Shown one piece after another: positions 43,935 to 54,346 of a stretch of DNA of 64,000 bases. The notes beneath the pieces are model-generated. The model was not told the DNA's origin. It did not search any database and saw only the letters and a list, made by a program, of their open reading frames with translations. Each line of letters opens with the position of its first letter. Within the stretch, counting starts at the first letter, position 1. The stretch comes from Daucus carota subsp. sativus (Eukaryota > Streptophyta > Magnoliopsida > Apiales > Apiaceae), in assembly GCF_001625215.2 (NCBI RefSeq), contig NC_030383.2:47674380-47738379 (forward strand), given 5' to 3'. A program made the position numbers and the translations under genes.

Positions 43935-44078
43935 CCATTGCCAGTTTGTTGCTGATAGCCTGATACAGCCACAAGATACCCTGATTTAGCTTAGGAACAC
44001 CTGCATTTTTATATCAATATATAAGCCAGTAATGCCAATGTACCCTGATGCTCCGGTCACACACACTGTCCTCGTCCC
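43935..44078 (-). pseudogene. possible NAD(P)-reductase N-terminal fragment
   Basis: After a CTGCAG acceptor the minus strand reads TRTVCVTGASGYIGITG. This matches the nucleotide-binding TGASGYIG motif of plant DFR/cinnamyl-alcohol-dehydrogenase-like reductases. The expected SWLVKLLL continuation is lost and no other reductase exon is visible. Probably a small gene fragment. Confidence 0.4.
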
Positions 44079-44577
44079 CTGCAGATACAATACATTAGAA
44101 AATTATACCAATCACATTCATGGCCTTTTCTGACTGCCCTGTAGTCGCGCAAATCTCACCATCAGAGTATTCTAATTCAAGATCTGGAGTTATAGGATGT
44201 CTTTTTTATAACTCAAGATCCAGCAGATATGTTGAGCCATTAATATATGTACCATTAGCAAGACAAACACTAGCCAGAAACATAAATAATATATTACAAC
44301 TGATATACTTCAAGTCTTCAAGGATCAGAAATTATTCAAATCAAAAACTAAAGTATACAACATTGGTCTTTCACTGGTCTTCTTGTGTGAATCCTCTGTC
44401 CACCGCTACTCATTCCTTTTTAGATTTTAACCATAATAATAATTATTATTCAGTTATTATTATTTTCATAAAGATGAAAATAGCAGAAAAATAAAAAAAA
44501 AAATTCATTTTGTTTGTTAAAATTTAAGTTATCTTTTCAAAAAAGATAAAAATAACAAATAAATAAATCAATATTAT

Positions 44578-44985
44578 GCAAAATCTGATTCTCCACAAAA
44601 GGACAAAGACATGAGGTGGTAAATAGCCTTCCTCGTAAGGAGAATTAGGAGCCTAGCCATTTCAAGAATCACCAAAATCATTTCTTTGAAGACATTCAAG
44701 ATTATATGAAATCGAATTATTGAATTTTGCAAGTAGTGGTTTACCATTGTTCCTTACACCCAAGCATTCCTCCCTAACATCTTTACTTGGCTAATTGACA
44801 TCTTCATTCCCCCATAACTCTTTCGCAGCCACGGGTCAAAATAAATTAGTCCCCTTTCCCAAACAAAGTAAGCAATGGATTGACCAAATAGATAAATAAT
44901 AAGAACATGTGGCAAAAATGCAACCAGATTGAGAAATTAGATTTGACTTGGTATATCAATCTTTGTTGCCACCATATATAACGAG
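44578..44985 (-). pseudogene. decayed F-box gene 3' fragment, copy B
   Basis: Near-identical to 34888-35185 with the same stops, plus a short extra segment (GGGTCAAAATAAATTAGTCC). Lies downstream of the second F-box copy exactly as copy A lies downstream of the first. The whole F-box block was therefore duplicated as a unit. Confidence 0.65.
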
Positions 44986-45139
44986 AGTAATTATTAAACA
45001 AAAAATCATGATCAGATATATTCATAAATCAATTGCTATGAATTTTATTAAGCAAAAAATAAAATCCACAAAAATCATAAACTGATAGCTCAGTTTTAGG
45101 AGTAGCAAGGCTTCAGACTTGATAATTTTTTCAATTTTA

Positions 45140-46642
45140 TCAATCATTAAGCAAAACCAAACTCTCCACAAAAGGCCTAATGACATAAGGTGGTCTCTTG
45201 CCTACATTGTACGGGGAATTGGGAGTCCAACGATCCCATGAATTAACAAAACCATTTGCTTGATGGCTCTCAAGACTATATGAAATCAAATTATTAGATT
45301 TTGCAAGTATTGGATCACCGTTGTTCCTTACACCCAAGACTTCCTCCTCAACATGTATACTTGGAGTGACACACATCTTCTTCTCCCACGTAAACTCATT
45401 TATATGATCATGTTTCAATACCCACATGTCAAAATAATTTACCTCATCCCAAACGAAGTAAGCCATAGATTGACCAAACTGATGAATGACAGGAACAAGT
45501 GGCAGATATGCAACCCAGTCTGGCAATGAGATTGCACAGAGTATATCAGTCTTGGTATCAAAGCACAAAAGTGTTCTTTGCTTATCCAAATTAACCCCTA
45601 CCCAAAATGCAACCCCATTAATGAAAACAACATTGTCAGGATCACTGATGATTGTCGAAATAAATACACTCTCTTGACTTTATTTCTTCCAAGAATTAGT
45701 TTTTAGACTATAAACACCAATGATGACTGAGTGGGGGTGTGGGGGCAAGCCAGGTTTGATAATATGTATCACAACATAATCATCGACTTCAGGTAAAAAG
45801 CCAAAAGCTAAAGCCTCCCAAGCGTGACGGGTTTTTGTAGAGGGAAGAGGGGATTTGGGAAGAGTTTTGTATTTCTTAATGAGAGGATTCCATAGATAAA
45901 CGTTGCGCATACGATCGCAACTAGTGAAAAGTATGGTTGACATGCAGATTAAACCATAAGATAGAGCAAACCAGACATTAACATCATCATTAGGCAAACC
46001 AGGAAGAAATTTAAGTTTGCAATACTCTTCACATTGCAAGTCATCAACACGTACTGTTAAACGTAAACTATCATCCTCGTGAAATAAAAGATATTTAGGA
46101 TAATGATGATTATAGTTGCCGGTAGCAATTTGCTTCTGATAATTCAATTGGAGGCTGATAAACACAGGAGATATTACCAAATAATTCCATGATTTTTTTA
46201 CGGACCTACAACGCAAGATATCTTTAACAGGCAGTCTAACAAGAATTTCTGCTAGTAGTTCCTTAGGTAAGTCGTGAATACGCAGCCTGTTCCTCACTTG
46301 ATAATTAATCAAACACTTGGTTTTCTCTAAACTCCCATGTTTTTTCGACTTTTTCCGAACAAGAGAACTAGTGTTACCTTTCATCATTCGGAGTTGCGAG
46401 TGAAAGAATCCTGGAAGCCTGGACTTATGCTTTGATTTCTTGATCCTTCGAATCCTCGGAACTGGAACCCTTGGAATCACCGTTACATTCCGACCGCACC
46501 ACTTAAAAAAGCGACGAAATCTTCTTACAACCAAATTGTTGTTGTTATTATTCAATCGAGGACAATCACTGTCAATCGGATTAACAATCTTCGCTTGTCT
46601 TCTAAACATCCTACCCCTGTTATTGATTTGATTAGAGCTCAT
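45140..46642 (-). pseudogene. F-box paralogue with one nonsense codon
   Basis: Closely related to the F-box gene at 35333-36865. The reading frame is kept from MSSNQINN to the same C-terminal VESLVLLND, 500 codons. Codon 321 is TAA (45680-45682) where the paralogue has TCA, in SLKTNSWKK(S/stop)SQESVF. Small in-frame differences include loss of part of the SSSGPLRHG segment before the F-box. Truncation would leave the F-box (LRIHDLPKELLAEILVRLPV) but remove nearly 40% of the substrate-binding region. It could be a recent pseudogene or could yield a 320-aa truncated F-box protein. Confidence 0.85.
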
Positions 46643-46854
46643 GTTACGAAACTGACAGTCACACCTGCAGAATTCTATACCTATATCCACGAGACTAACT
46701 GCGATTGGCCCTTTCAGTAGTGCGAGAATTTTAGTTGAAGAATCCGAAAACCCTAGAAATATAAGGGGTCAAATCTCAAATTTACACTAAGAATAAAAAT
46801 ATCGCTGACTCGATTTATCGGGAATTCACATGTACCGCTGTAATAATGGATTAT
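46643..46854. other. F-box paralogue upstream region
   Basis: Upstream sequence similar to that of the other F-box gene (GAAAACCCTAGAAATATAAG) for about 120 bp, then unrelated. Confidence 0.5.
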
Positions 46855-47047
46855 CGATTTTTCTATGGTATGATAATGGGCACACAATAAGCACAAAATT
46901 TGATATCTTTTTTCTTATTTTGATTGGCTTACATCCATTTAATAATGATGACCTCCTGCATTCACACCAACCACACCAATCAAAACACACCAAATTTATG
47001 AATTTCCGTGCTTAGCATGTGCCCATGGGCACATACTAGACAAACCG
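46855..47047. mobile_element. Mutator-like MITE, copy 2
   Basis: 193 bp, the same length and family as 32947-33139 (right end CGGTTTGTCTAGTATGTGC on the minus strand). Left end more diverged. Flanked by nearly identical 9-bp words ATGGATTAT / ATGAATTAT. Non-coding. Confidence 0.72.
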
Positions 47048-47336
47048 ATGAATTATTACAAAAATGTTAACTTTTCTAATTGTCTTGACGGAAAGTAAAA
47101 CGTGACATACATGATTTGGATAGGTAGGATTATGATCGTTTGACTATCCTACTTGTCACATAAACAACAGTAACTTCTTTCTATATATAGTATATATAGC
47201 AGCTAGGATTCTTTGTCTCAAACCAATTGAAACAAAAAAAACATATCTGCAACAGTTTGTTAAAATGAAAACATCTCCTACACCCATAACACACTCTGAA
47301 TCAAACTTTTTTTCTGGGTAGTCGGTGAAGAAGGAT

Positions 47337-47690
47337 GAGCACGGGACTTGCTTTTGTGGGAGACCAGCTAGAATCTTCACTTCTTGGATCTAAAAAATCC
47401 GGAAAGAAGTTTCTATAAATGTGCAGCATTTAAGGTAACTTCTTACTTGTTTTTGTGAAATTATATTTAGTTGTTCTGAGTTTTTATGTAAGTGGACACT
47501 ATAAGGAATTGAAGGTTGTCATTTCTTTGAGTGGTTCGAAAAGGATTTTAATCCTAAAATCTTCGAAGTCATTACCCACCGAAATCAGAGGAGGATTTTT
47601 TTGAAGGAGAAGATGGAATTTCTTGAAGAAAATTTAGCAGAAATAATTGAAAAGAAAAAGGTTTTTAAAGAAGAGAAGAAGTTGTTATGA
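47337..47690 (+). pseudogene. GRF-type zinc-finger gene fragment
   Basis: The plus strand reads DEHGTCFCGRPARIFTSWI then, after a frameshift, SFYKCAAFK. After a probable intron it continues CHFFEWFEKDFNPKIFEV, followed by a charged coiled-coil tail ending EKKLL with stop at 47688-47690. The CxCG...SW...F..C...C.FFEW pattern is that of plant GRF zinc-finger proteins, often linked to transposons. The frameshift/stop near 47392 shows decay. Lies upstream of the intact thioredoxin gene. Confidence 0.5.
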
Positions 47691-48089
47691 GATATCGAGG
47701 GTGGAAGCTGAGAAGAACAAGTTGAAGAAACAAATAGGACTTTATTTGTGTGTTGTAGCTGCTATGTTCTTTGTTATGCTAGTAAAAACGTAGTAGTTGT
47801 ATGCACTAAATGTGGCTGCAGAGTGGTGGCTAGGTGTCAATTTAATGTATGAAATGATGCGTAATGAATGAAAAGGCTAGTGCTCTAAATTTGTTATAAT
47901 CAAATACAACGACCGTAAAACATATAATGAAATGAAAACATGTAATATCCGCGGAATGAGAATTCGCCTTTCCGCGGATAATATTCGCAGAATGACACTT
48001 TTCCGGTCTACGGATATTAATAACGGATCCATTAAAAATAAGATTGAATCTGAACACTTAAAATATAGATCCAACGGCCCCGTACAGTG
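47691..48089. other. intergenic
   Basis: No gene. Around 47945-48080 are imperfect inverted words (ATCCGCGGAATGAGAATTCGCC / TTCCGCGGATAATATTCGCAGAAT). Their counterparts occur near the 81-bp repeat at 38264. The region then passes into the thioredoxin upstream sequence shared with copy A. Confidence 0.35.
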
Positions 48090-48538
48090 TGTTAGATAAG
48101 TCCTCCCTGACACGAACATGACCCAAAATTAATATAGCACAACTCCATATAATTTGAGAAAAATATTAAAGTAAATTTTGATTCTATCGATCACTCTTTT
48201 TAATAACTATGTATAGAATTCAATTTATAAAATATTTCAATATATAAGATTATAAATCATGTGTCTTGATTGTTATTGATTTATTCATTTGTTATTACTA
48301 TCTCTTTTAAAAAGATAACATAAATTTTAACAAACAAAATGAAATTATATTTTCTGTTATTTTCATCTTTATGAAATAATTATAACTGAATAAATATTAT
48401 TATTATTATTATTAAAAATGTAAAAAGGAATGAGTAGCGGTGGACATACGATTCACACAAGAAGACCAGTGAAAGACCAAAGTTGTATACTTTATTATTC
48501 GTGAGTTGTCTTGGGATTCTTCAACTAAAATTCTTGGT

Positions 48539-51500
48539 ATGGGTGGATTTCTTTCATCACTACTCGGCGGCGATGCCGCCACCGCTGCTGAATATCCGCC
48601 GTCGACAGAGCCATCCCGAGTCTTGGAATTTCACTCTGCTGACCGATGGAGACTCCACTTCAACTCTGCCAAACAATCTCCTAAACTGGTCTCTTTCAAT
48701 TCTACTTGCAAAATATATAGCATCTACAAGTAGATCTGATTATTGTTTCATTAAATTGATCTCTCTCTCTCTCTCTCTCCAGATGGTTATTGATTTCTCA
48801 GCTAAATGGTGTGGACCTTGCAAGATGATGGAGCCAGCACTTCGAGGCATGGCTGATAAGTACCCCAACGTTGATTTCATCAAAATTGACGTCGACGAAT
48901 TATCTGTAAGCCTTATCATAATTAGTCTCTTATTTGTAATTGAATCGGTGTTTGATAATCTGTATAGATCTGTATTCTGTAATGATTTTGATTGGATATT
49001 TGATAAAGCTTTGATCTCACCACTATACTAAGATCAAGCTTTAATGGAGATTTTGTAACAAACTATAACAGAATGAATGTTTAACAGAAAGAGAGAGAGA
49101 GAACAGAAGGAGAGAGATGAGGAGAAAGATTGATTTTCATCATTTCATTCATATCAAACTTTGACAGCCAATTCTCAGTTTTATACAAAGCTTGTCCACT
49201 AACAAACTTCTAACAGAATTTTAAACTAACAGAGTTTTAAATGGTTGGAATTTACTAAAGTACCCTCAAGCATATAGCCTTGCTATAACATATCTCCCTG
49301 CTCCTTTAAGACTTGTCCTCAAGGCTTAGTAGTAAGGAAAGTCTGGGAATTTCTCCACAAAAACAGATGCCACCTCCCAAGTAGCCTCACTGACTGGTAA
49401 TCCTTCCCATTGGACCAAGAACTGAACTTCAACAGCATTATGGACTTTCTGAACTCTCCTGTCCAAGATAGCTTGAGGCATCTTAAATGCAGTTGCAGAC
49501 TTCTTCATTGTAGGCAAGGTGATTGTCAAAGGAAGATCACCATGGAAAGCTTTGAGTTGTGAAACATGGAAGACATCATGTATACCAGCAGAAGAAGGCA
49601 ACTGTAATTTGTAAGCCACCTTTCCAATCTTAGAAATGATCTGAAATGGACCATAAAATTTTGCAGAAAGCTTATGATTAGCCCTGTAGTGCACAGACTG
49701 CTGTCTATAGGGCTGAAGCTTTAGCCATACCCAATCATTCACAGCAAAATTCCTGTCAGACCTATTCTTATCAGCTTGACTCTTCATTCTTTGCTGAGCC
49801 TTAATCAAGTGACTCTTAAGATCACTCAAGACTTGCTCTCTTCTTTGCAGACTCCTATCAACCTCATCATTTATGACTTCCCCAGGTAAATAAGGCAAAT
49901 GCAGTGGAGGAGGCTGACCATAAACTACTTCATAAGGTGTCATGTTGATTCCAGTGTGAAAGTGAGTATTATACCACCATTCAGACAATGGTAACCAAGA
50001 GCTCCACTCCTTCTCATTGCTGCTACACATACATCTTAAGTAGTTCTCAAGGCATCTATTAACCACTTCTGTTTGGCCATCAGTAGCAGGGTGGTAAGCA
50101 GAAGAGAGTAAGAAATCAGTACCATGAATAGAAAAAAGACTTTGCCAGAAGGTGCTGAGAAAAATGCTATCTCTGTCACTCACTATAGACTTAGGCCATC
50201 CATGCAATTTAAAAACATTATCCAGATAGGCCTGAGCTACTCCAACTGCAGTATAAGGGTGAGCCAATGCTATAAAGTGAGCATACTTGCTCAATCTGTC
50301 CACCACCACAAATATGACAGATTTACCTTGTGATTTAGGTAGACCAGTTATGAAATCCATAGAAATATCTGTCCACACTTCATCTGGAATTGGTAAAGGC
50401 TGAAGTAGGCCAGGATAAGCAGACAAATCAGCCTTATTTCTTTGACAGATCTGACAATTTTGAATAAATTGTTTTACATGAGCAGTCATACCCTTCCAGT
50501 AAAACAATTGCTTGAGTCTTTTCAAAGTCAAATCCCTTCCTGAGTGTCCCCCTTCAGCAGAGGAGTGATGCCAGTTAATAAGTTGTTTTTGAATGGCTCC
50601 TGCAGCACCAACCACAATCTTATTACCCCTTCTTAATATATCATCCACAAAAGAAAAGTGTGCCACAGGCTCATTGTTCTGAAAAGCCTGTAAAATTTTC
50701 TCAAGCCCTGGATCTCCCTTGTAGCTCTCCTTAATCAATTCTTTCACATTAGAAGTTACTACAGAAATAGCCAAATACAGAATATCAGCTCCCTTTGCTC
50801 TTGATAATGCATCTGCAGCTAAATTCTCTTTACCATGCTTATACTGGATCTCATAATCAAAACCAAGTAATTTTGACAACCAAAATTGTTGGAAAGGAGT
50901 TGACACTTTCTGCTGTAATAGCCATTTCAGGCTTTTCTGATCAGTTTTTATGATAAAATGGCCACCAGACAAGTACTGCTCCCATTTTTGAACTGAAAAC
51001 ACTATAGCTAGTAACTCTTTCTCATATACTGAAAGTTTCTGCCATTTGGGCCCCAATGCCCTACTGATAAAAGCCAAGGGATGATTCTTTTGCATTAATA
51101 CAGCTCCAATTCCTTTCTTGGATGCATCTGTTTCTATAACAAAAGTCTCTTCAAAATCTGGAACAGCCAAAACTGGTGCAGAAGTCAGAGCCCTTTTTAA
51201 TTTTTCAAAAGCACTTTGAGCTTCTGCATTCCACTTAAAAGCTCCCACTTTAAGCAATTCAGTTAAAGGCTTGCTAATTAAAGCATAATCCCTTACAAAC
51301 TTCCTGTAATAGCCAGCCAATCCCAAAAAACCCCTCAATTCTTTGACATTACTTGGAATTTGCCAGCTATTAATAGCAGACAATTTCTGGGGATCAGTCT
51401 CAATTCCATTCTCTGAGATAAAATGCCCTAGATACTCAATCTTATTGACAGCAAAGAAACACTTGCTAGGCTTAATGTGCATATCATTTTCAGCCATCAA

Positions 51501-54346
51501 TTTTAACACTGCTTCTAAATGGAACCAGTGCTCTTGAATATTCTTACTATACACCAACACATCATCAAAAAATACCAAAACACATTTCCTTAATAGTGGC
51601 CTGAAAACAGCATTCATCCAACCTTGAAAAGATGCAGGTGCATTGGTTAACCCAAAAGGCATAACCAAGAATTCATAGTGTCCAGTGTGTGTCTTAAAAG
51701 CAGTTTTAAACACATCTTCAGGATGCAGCCTCAGTTGATGATATCCTGACCTGAGATCAAGTTTACTAAAAATTTTTGCACCTGATAGTTCATCAATGAG
51801 TTCATCAATCACAGGTATAGGAAATTTATCCTTGATAGTTTTCCTATTAAGTTCCCTGTAATCTATGCACAACCTCCAAGTGCCATCCTTCTTTCCTACT
51901 AACACAACTGGAGAAGCAAATGGTGAAGAACTATCTTGGATAATACCTCTTTCCATCATTTCTTGGATCAGCTGCTCAATGATATCCCTCTGCTTTAAAG
52001 GATACCTGTATGGTCTGATATTTACTGGTCCTTCACCTGCTTGCAGAGGTATTTTGTGGTCAAATACTCCTCTACTAGGTGGCAAATCTTTAGGTTCTTC
52101 AAAAACAGATGCATATGCCTGCTTTAAGTGCTGAAATTCCTTACAGTCCTCCAAAGAATTAACTTCTTGTCCAACTGAATTTGCTTCAATGTTGCTTAAA
52201 AGTGTTGGAGACAGTGATTTAACCTGGATAAGGCAACAGTGAGCAGCATTCTGTATGAGCTTAATTGAAGGTTGACCTTCCAGCACCTTAATTTTCTTCT
52301 GAGGAACACCTTTTAAAGATACCTGTTCATCATCAAGAATAAACTCCATTTTTAATTTCTTAAAATCCCAATAAACTGGCCCCAATGTTGATAGCCACTG
52401 TATTCCCAAAACCATATCACAGCTTCCTAGAGGAATTAACATCACTTCAGTTGTGAATTCCTTGCCATTCATAGCCCAACAAAATGCTTTACACACATTT
52501 TTGCAAACAATGTGATTGCCATCTGCTACAGTAATTGCTTGTGCTGATATTTCTTCAGTCTGGCATCCTAATTGTTTTGCAAAATTTATATCCAAGAAGT
52601 TGTGTGTACTACCAGAATCAACCAAAATGTGTATTTGTTTCCCTACAGACATGCCTTTTAATCTCATAGTCTGAAAGTTCTGATTGCCTGCTAAAGCATT
52701 TACTGAAATCACTGGCTCAGTACCATCATTGAGTTCATACAAATTCTCAGTATCTTCTTTCTTATCCATGTCTGAATGCAACAACTCCCCAGGCACTTCC
52801 ACTGTGAATAATTGAGGCTCTTTAAACTTGCACTTGTGACCTTTTTCATAAATCTGATCACAGTAATAGCACAAGCCTTTTGCTATTTTTTCAGCTCTAA
52901 CATCAGCAGGAATAAACCTAAAATTCCTATTTCCTCTTGCAACATTCAGGTCCTGATTAGTTTTGGGAGTTGGCAACAAAGGTGGAGCTGTGTTAGCAAG
53001 CAATGGAACAGATTGAGTCTTAGCAGAAGACTGACTCATCACAGGCTTACCAAATCTGTATGAAACATTTAGTGCTTCCTCTTTCAATCTAGCATAATCA
53101 ATTGCCTCTGCAATAGACACTGGTTTGAAAGCTTTAACAAAAGGTTTCACAGAAGCTTTCAATCCTCCAATGAAACTATCCAGAACATAAGCATCTGGTA
53201 ACACATGATTATGCTGTAACATCAATGACCTAATATTCTCAAAATCATCAATGTAATCTTCTAATTGTCCAGTTTGTTGTAGTTTATTAAATTGTTCCAC
53301 AACTTTACTAGCTCCATCATCTCGAAACCTAGCCACTAGATCAATGATGAAATCATCCCATTCCACTCCTCTTCTAGCAGCTAAATAACTAGTAATCCAG
53401 GTCTCTGCTTTATCTATCATATACAGAGATGCTAGGTCGACTTTCTGGTCATTAGCTATTTTACACAGCTCAAAATATCGACTACATTTCTTAATCCACA
53501 TTCGAGGATTACTTCCATCAAATTTAGGAAAATCAAGCTTTGGAGTAAACTTAAATGATCGAGTAGAATTTGCATCAAAAACCTGATCGTGATTATGATT
53601 ATCTCCGCCGTGTTGGTGAGATGGACCTAATCCTTTCAGTTGTGTTCTCATCTCCTCAAAAGACTGCATCAAGCGGCCTAAAGTATCTTCCACACGTTTA
53701 TTCTGCAAATCGTATTTCTGATTATAAGCTTCCAGTCTCTTCTCCATCGTCTTAACATGATCCTCCATTGATGAAGCTTTCCGTGTTCTAGCCAGCGTAC
53801 AATTGAATCGATCGCGAAAACAGTAAGCGTTGTTAGATCGAAAGCTCTGATACCAATGATAAAGTTTTGATCTCACCACTATACTAAGATCAAGCTTTAA
53901 TGGAGATTTTGTAACAAACTATAACAGAATGAATGTTTAACAGAAAGAGAGAGAGAGAACAGAAGGAGAGAGATGAGGAGAAAGATTGATTTTCATCATT
54001 TCATTCATATCAAACTTTGACAGCCAATTCTCAGTTTTATACAAAGCTTGTCCACTAACAAACTTCTAACAGAATTTTAAACTAACAGAGTTTTAAATGG
54101 TTGGAATTTACTAAAGTACCCTCAAGCATATAGCCTTGCTATAACAATATTCTGGACAACTAGATATAAGATAATGGTAAAATTGTGAAAATTCAGGACG
54201 TGGCACGAGAATTTGGAGTGCAAGCAATGCCAACACTAGTGTTGATGAAACAGGGGAAGGAGATTGAGAGGATCATTGGTGCCAAAACTGCTGAGCTTGA
54301 ATCCAAAATCAATAAGCACAGGGAATTACCCAAATTTGCTGCCTAG
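48539..54346 (+). CDS. Thioredoxin h, intact copy with retrotransposon in intron 2
   Basis: Three exons: 48539-48688, 48783-48905, 54197-54346, in-frame, 140 aa. The start MGGFLSSLLGG gives Gly2 and Ser6, a likely N-myristoylation site, as in h-type subgroup 2. The active site WCGPC is at residues 59-63, the buried Asp at 54 (VIDFSAK), and the cis-Pro motif AMPT at 101-104. Further conserved words are DKYPNVDFIKIDVDEL and GAKTAELESKI. The WRLHF stretch before the core is typical of Trx h2. Family role: cytosolic or membrane-attached disulfide reductase. Intron 1 donor is GTCTCT, weaker than usual. Intron 2 (about 5.3 kb) contains a complete chromovirus in antisense orientation. Convergent with VIH about 780 bp downstream. 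Confidence 0.9.
49001..49290 (-). repeat. 3' LTR of Reina-like element
   Basis: 290 bp, the downstream LTR in element orientation. Contains a (GA)n tract near 49090-49102. Confidence 0.9.
49291..49307 (-). promoter_or_regulatory. polypurine tract of Reina-like element
   Basis: On the minus strand AAAGGAGCAGGGAGATA directly precedes the 3' LTR, as expected for plus-strand priming. Confidence 0.75.
49326..53768 (-). CDS. Reina-like chromovirus Gag-Pol polyprotein
   Basis: One frame of 1480 aa starting MEDHVKTMEKRL; the frame is open further upstream but this is the first plausible ATG. Order: Gag (PKFDGSNPRMWIKKCSRYF near residue 80), zinc knuckle CYYCDQIYEKGHKC near 300, protease ILVDSGSTHNFLD near 383. 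Reverse transcriptase follows with YRELNRKTIKDKFPIP and catalytic FFDDVLVYS near 736, then RNase H with ETDASKKGIGAVL near 880. The integrase has the GGHSGRDLT finger region near 1073, then DFITGLP, SDRDSIFLS and ATDGQTEVVNR. The C-terminal chromodomain has FLVQWEGLPVSEATWE, ending near FPDFPYY. Chromodomains guide integration through histone marks in this group. No stop or frameshift seen, so coding-competent. It lies antisense to the host thioredoxin gene. Confidence 0.95.
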   Translation of the reverse strand: MEDHVKTMEKRLEAYNQKYDLQNKRVEDTLGRLMQSFEEMRTQLKGLGPSHQHGGDNHNHDQVFDANSTRSFKFTPKLDFPKFDGSNPRMWIKKCSRYFELCKIANDQKVDLASLYMIDKAETWITSYLAARRGVEWDDFIIDLVARFRDDGASKVVEQFNKLQQTGQLEDYIDDFENIRSLMLQHNHVLPDAYVLDSFIGGLKASVKPFVKAFKPVSIAEAIDYARLKEEALNVSYRFGKPVMSQSSAKTQSVPLLANTAPPLLPTPKTNQDLNVARGNRNFRFIPADVRAEKIAKGLCYYCDQIYEKGHKCKFKEPQLFTVEVPGELLHSDMDKKEDTENLYELNDGTEPVISVNALAGNQNFQTMRLKGMSVGKQIHILVDSGSTHNFLDINFAKQLGCQTEEISAQAITVADGNHIVCKNVCKAFCWAMNGKEFTTEVMLIPLGSCDMVLGIQWLSTLGPVYWDFKKLKMEFILDDEQVSLKGVPQKKIKVLEGQPSIKLIQNAAHCCLIQVKSLSPTLLSNIEANSVGQEVNSLEDCKEFQHLKQAYASVFEEPKDLPPSRGVFDHKIPLQAGEGPVNIRPYRYPLKQRDIIEQLIQEMMERGIIQDSSSPFASPVVLVGKKDGTWRLCIDYRELNRKTIKDKFPIPVIDELIDELSGAKIFSKLDLRSGYHQLRLHPEDVFKTAFKTHTGHYEFLVMPFGLTNAPASFQGWMNAVFRPLLRKCVLVFFDDVLVYSKNIQEHWFHLEAVLKLMAENDMHIKPSKCFFAVNKIEYLGHFISENGIETDPQKLSAINSWQIPSNVKELRGFLGLAGYYRKFVRDYALISKPLTELLKVGAFKWNAEAQSAFEKLKRALTSAPVLAVPDFEETFVIETDASKKGIGAVLMQKNHPLAFISRALGPKWQKLSVYEKELLAIVFSVQKWEQYLSGGHFIIKTDQKSLKWLLQQKVSTPFQQFWLSKLLGFDYEIQYKHGKENLAADALSRAKGADILYLAISVVTSNVKELIKESYKGDPGLEKILQAFQNNEPVAHFSFVDDILRRGNKIVVGAAGAIQKQLINWHHSSAEGGHSGRDLTLKRLKQLFYWKGMTAHVKQFIQNCQICQRNKADLSAYPGLLQPLPIPDEVWTDISMDFITGLPKSQGKSVIFVVVDRLSKYAHFIALAHPYTAVGVAQAYLDNVFKLHGWPKSIVSDRDSIFLSTFWQSLFSIHGTDFLLSSAYHPATDGQTEVVNRCLENYLRCMCSSNEKEWSSWLPLSEWWYNTHFHTGINMTPYEVVYGQPPPLHLPYLPGEVINDEVDRSLQRREQVLSDLKSHLIKAQQRMKSQADKNRSDRNFAVNDWVWLKLQPYRQQSVHYRANHKLSAKFYGPFQIISKIGKVAYKLQLPSSAGIHDVFHVSQLKAFHGDLPLTITLPTMKKSATAFKMPQAILDRRVQKVHNAVEVQFLVQWEGLPVSEATWEVASVFVEKFPDFPYY
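53844..53855 (-). promoter_or_regulatory. primer binding site of Reina-like element
   Basis: TGGTATCAGAGC on the minus strand, one base after the 5' LTR. It is the standard complement of the plant initiator tRNA-Met 3' end. Confidence 0.9.
53857..54146 (-). repeat. 5' LTR of Reina-like element
   Basis: 290 bp, upstream LTR in element orientation. One difference from the other LTR seen. Confidence 0.9.

Larger units (their letters stand above)
43049..44575 (-). pseudogene. inverted thioredoxin fragments, copy C
   Basis: On the minus strand the thioredoxin promoter occurs at about 44575-44355 (CCGCTACTCATTCC, TTCACTGGTCTTC on the plus strand). The 3' part of exon 1 occurs at 43159-43049 (reading AATAAEYPPSTEPSRVLEFH-type codons, then an intron 1 part to 42976). 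The front part of exon 1 is missing, replaced by about 1.2 kb with other sequence. This is the complement of what is kept in copy A, sharing only about 15 bp (GCCACCGCTGCTGAA). Non-functional. Confidence 0.82.
49001..54146 (-). mobile_element. complete Reina-like chromovirus in thioredoxin intron 2
   Basis: 5,146-bp Ty3/gypsy element, minus-strand orientation, with 290-bp LTRs and a perfect 5-bp duplication ATATT (48996-49000, 54147-54151). It has a methionine-initiator primer site, an intact polyprotein with C-terminal chromodomain, and a polypurine tract. The small size, short LTRs and chromodomain fit the Reina clade. The LTRs differ at one position by eye (C at 49009, T at 53865), so insertion is recent. 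Confidence 0.93.

Noticed and set aside
45680..46690. Separate 336-codon F-box gene with an extended N-terminus
   Set aside because: The paralogue shows the start at MSSNQINN (46642) and the frame continues past the TAA, so it is a truncated copy, not two genes.
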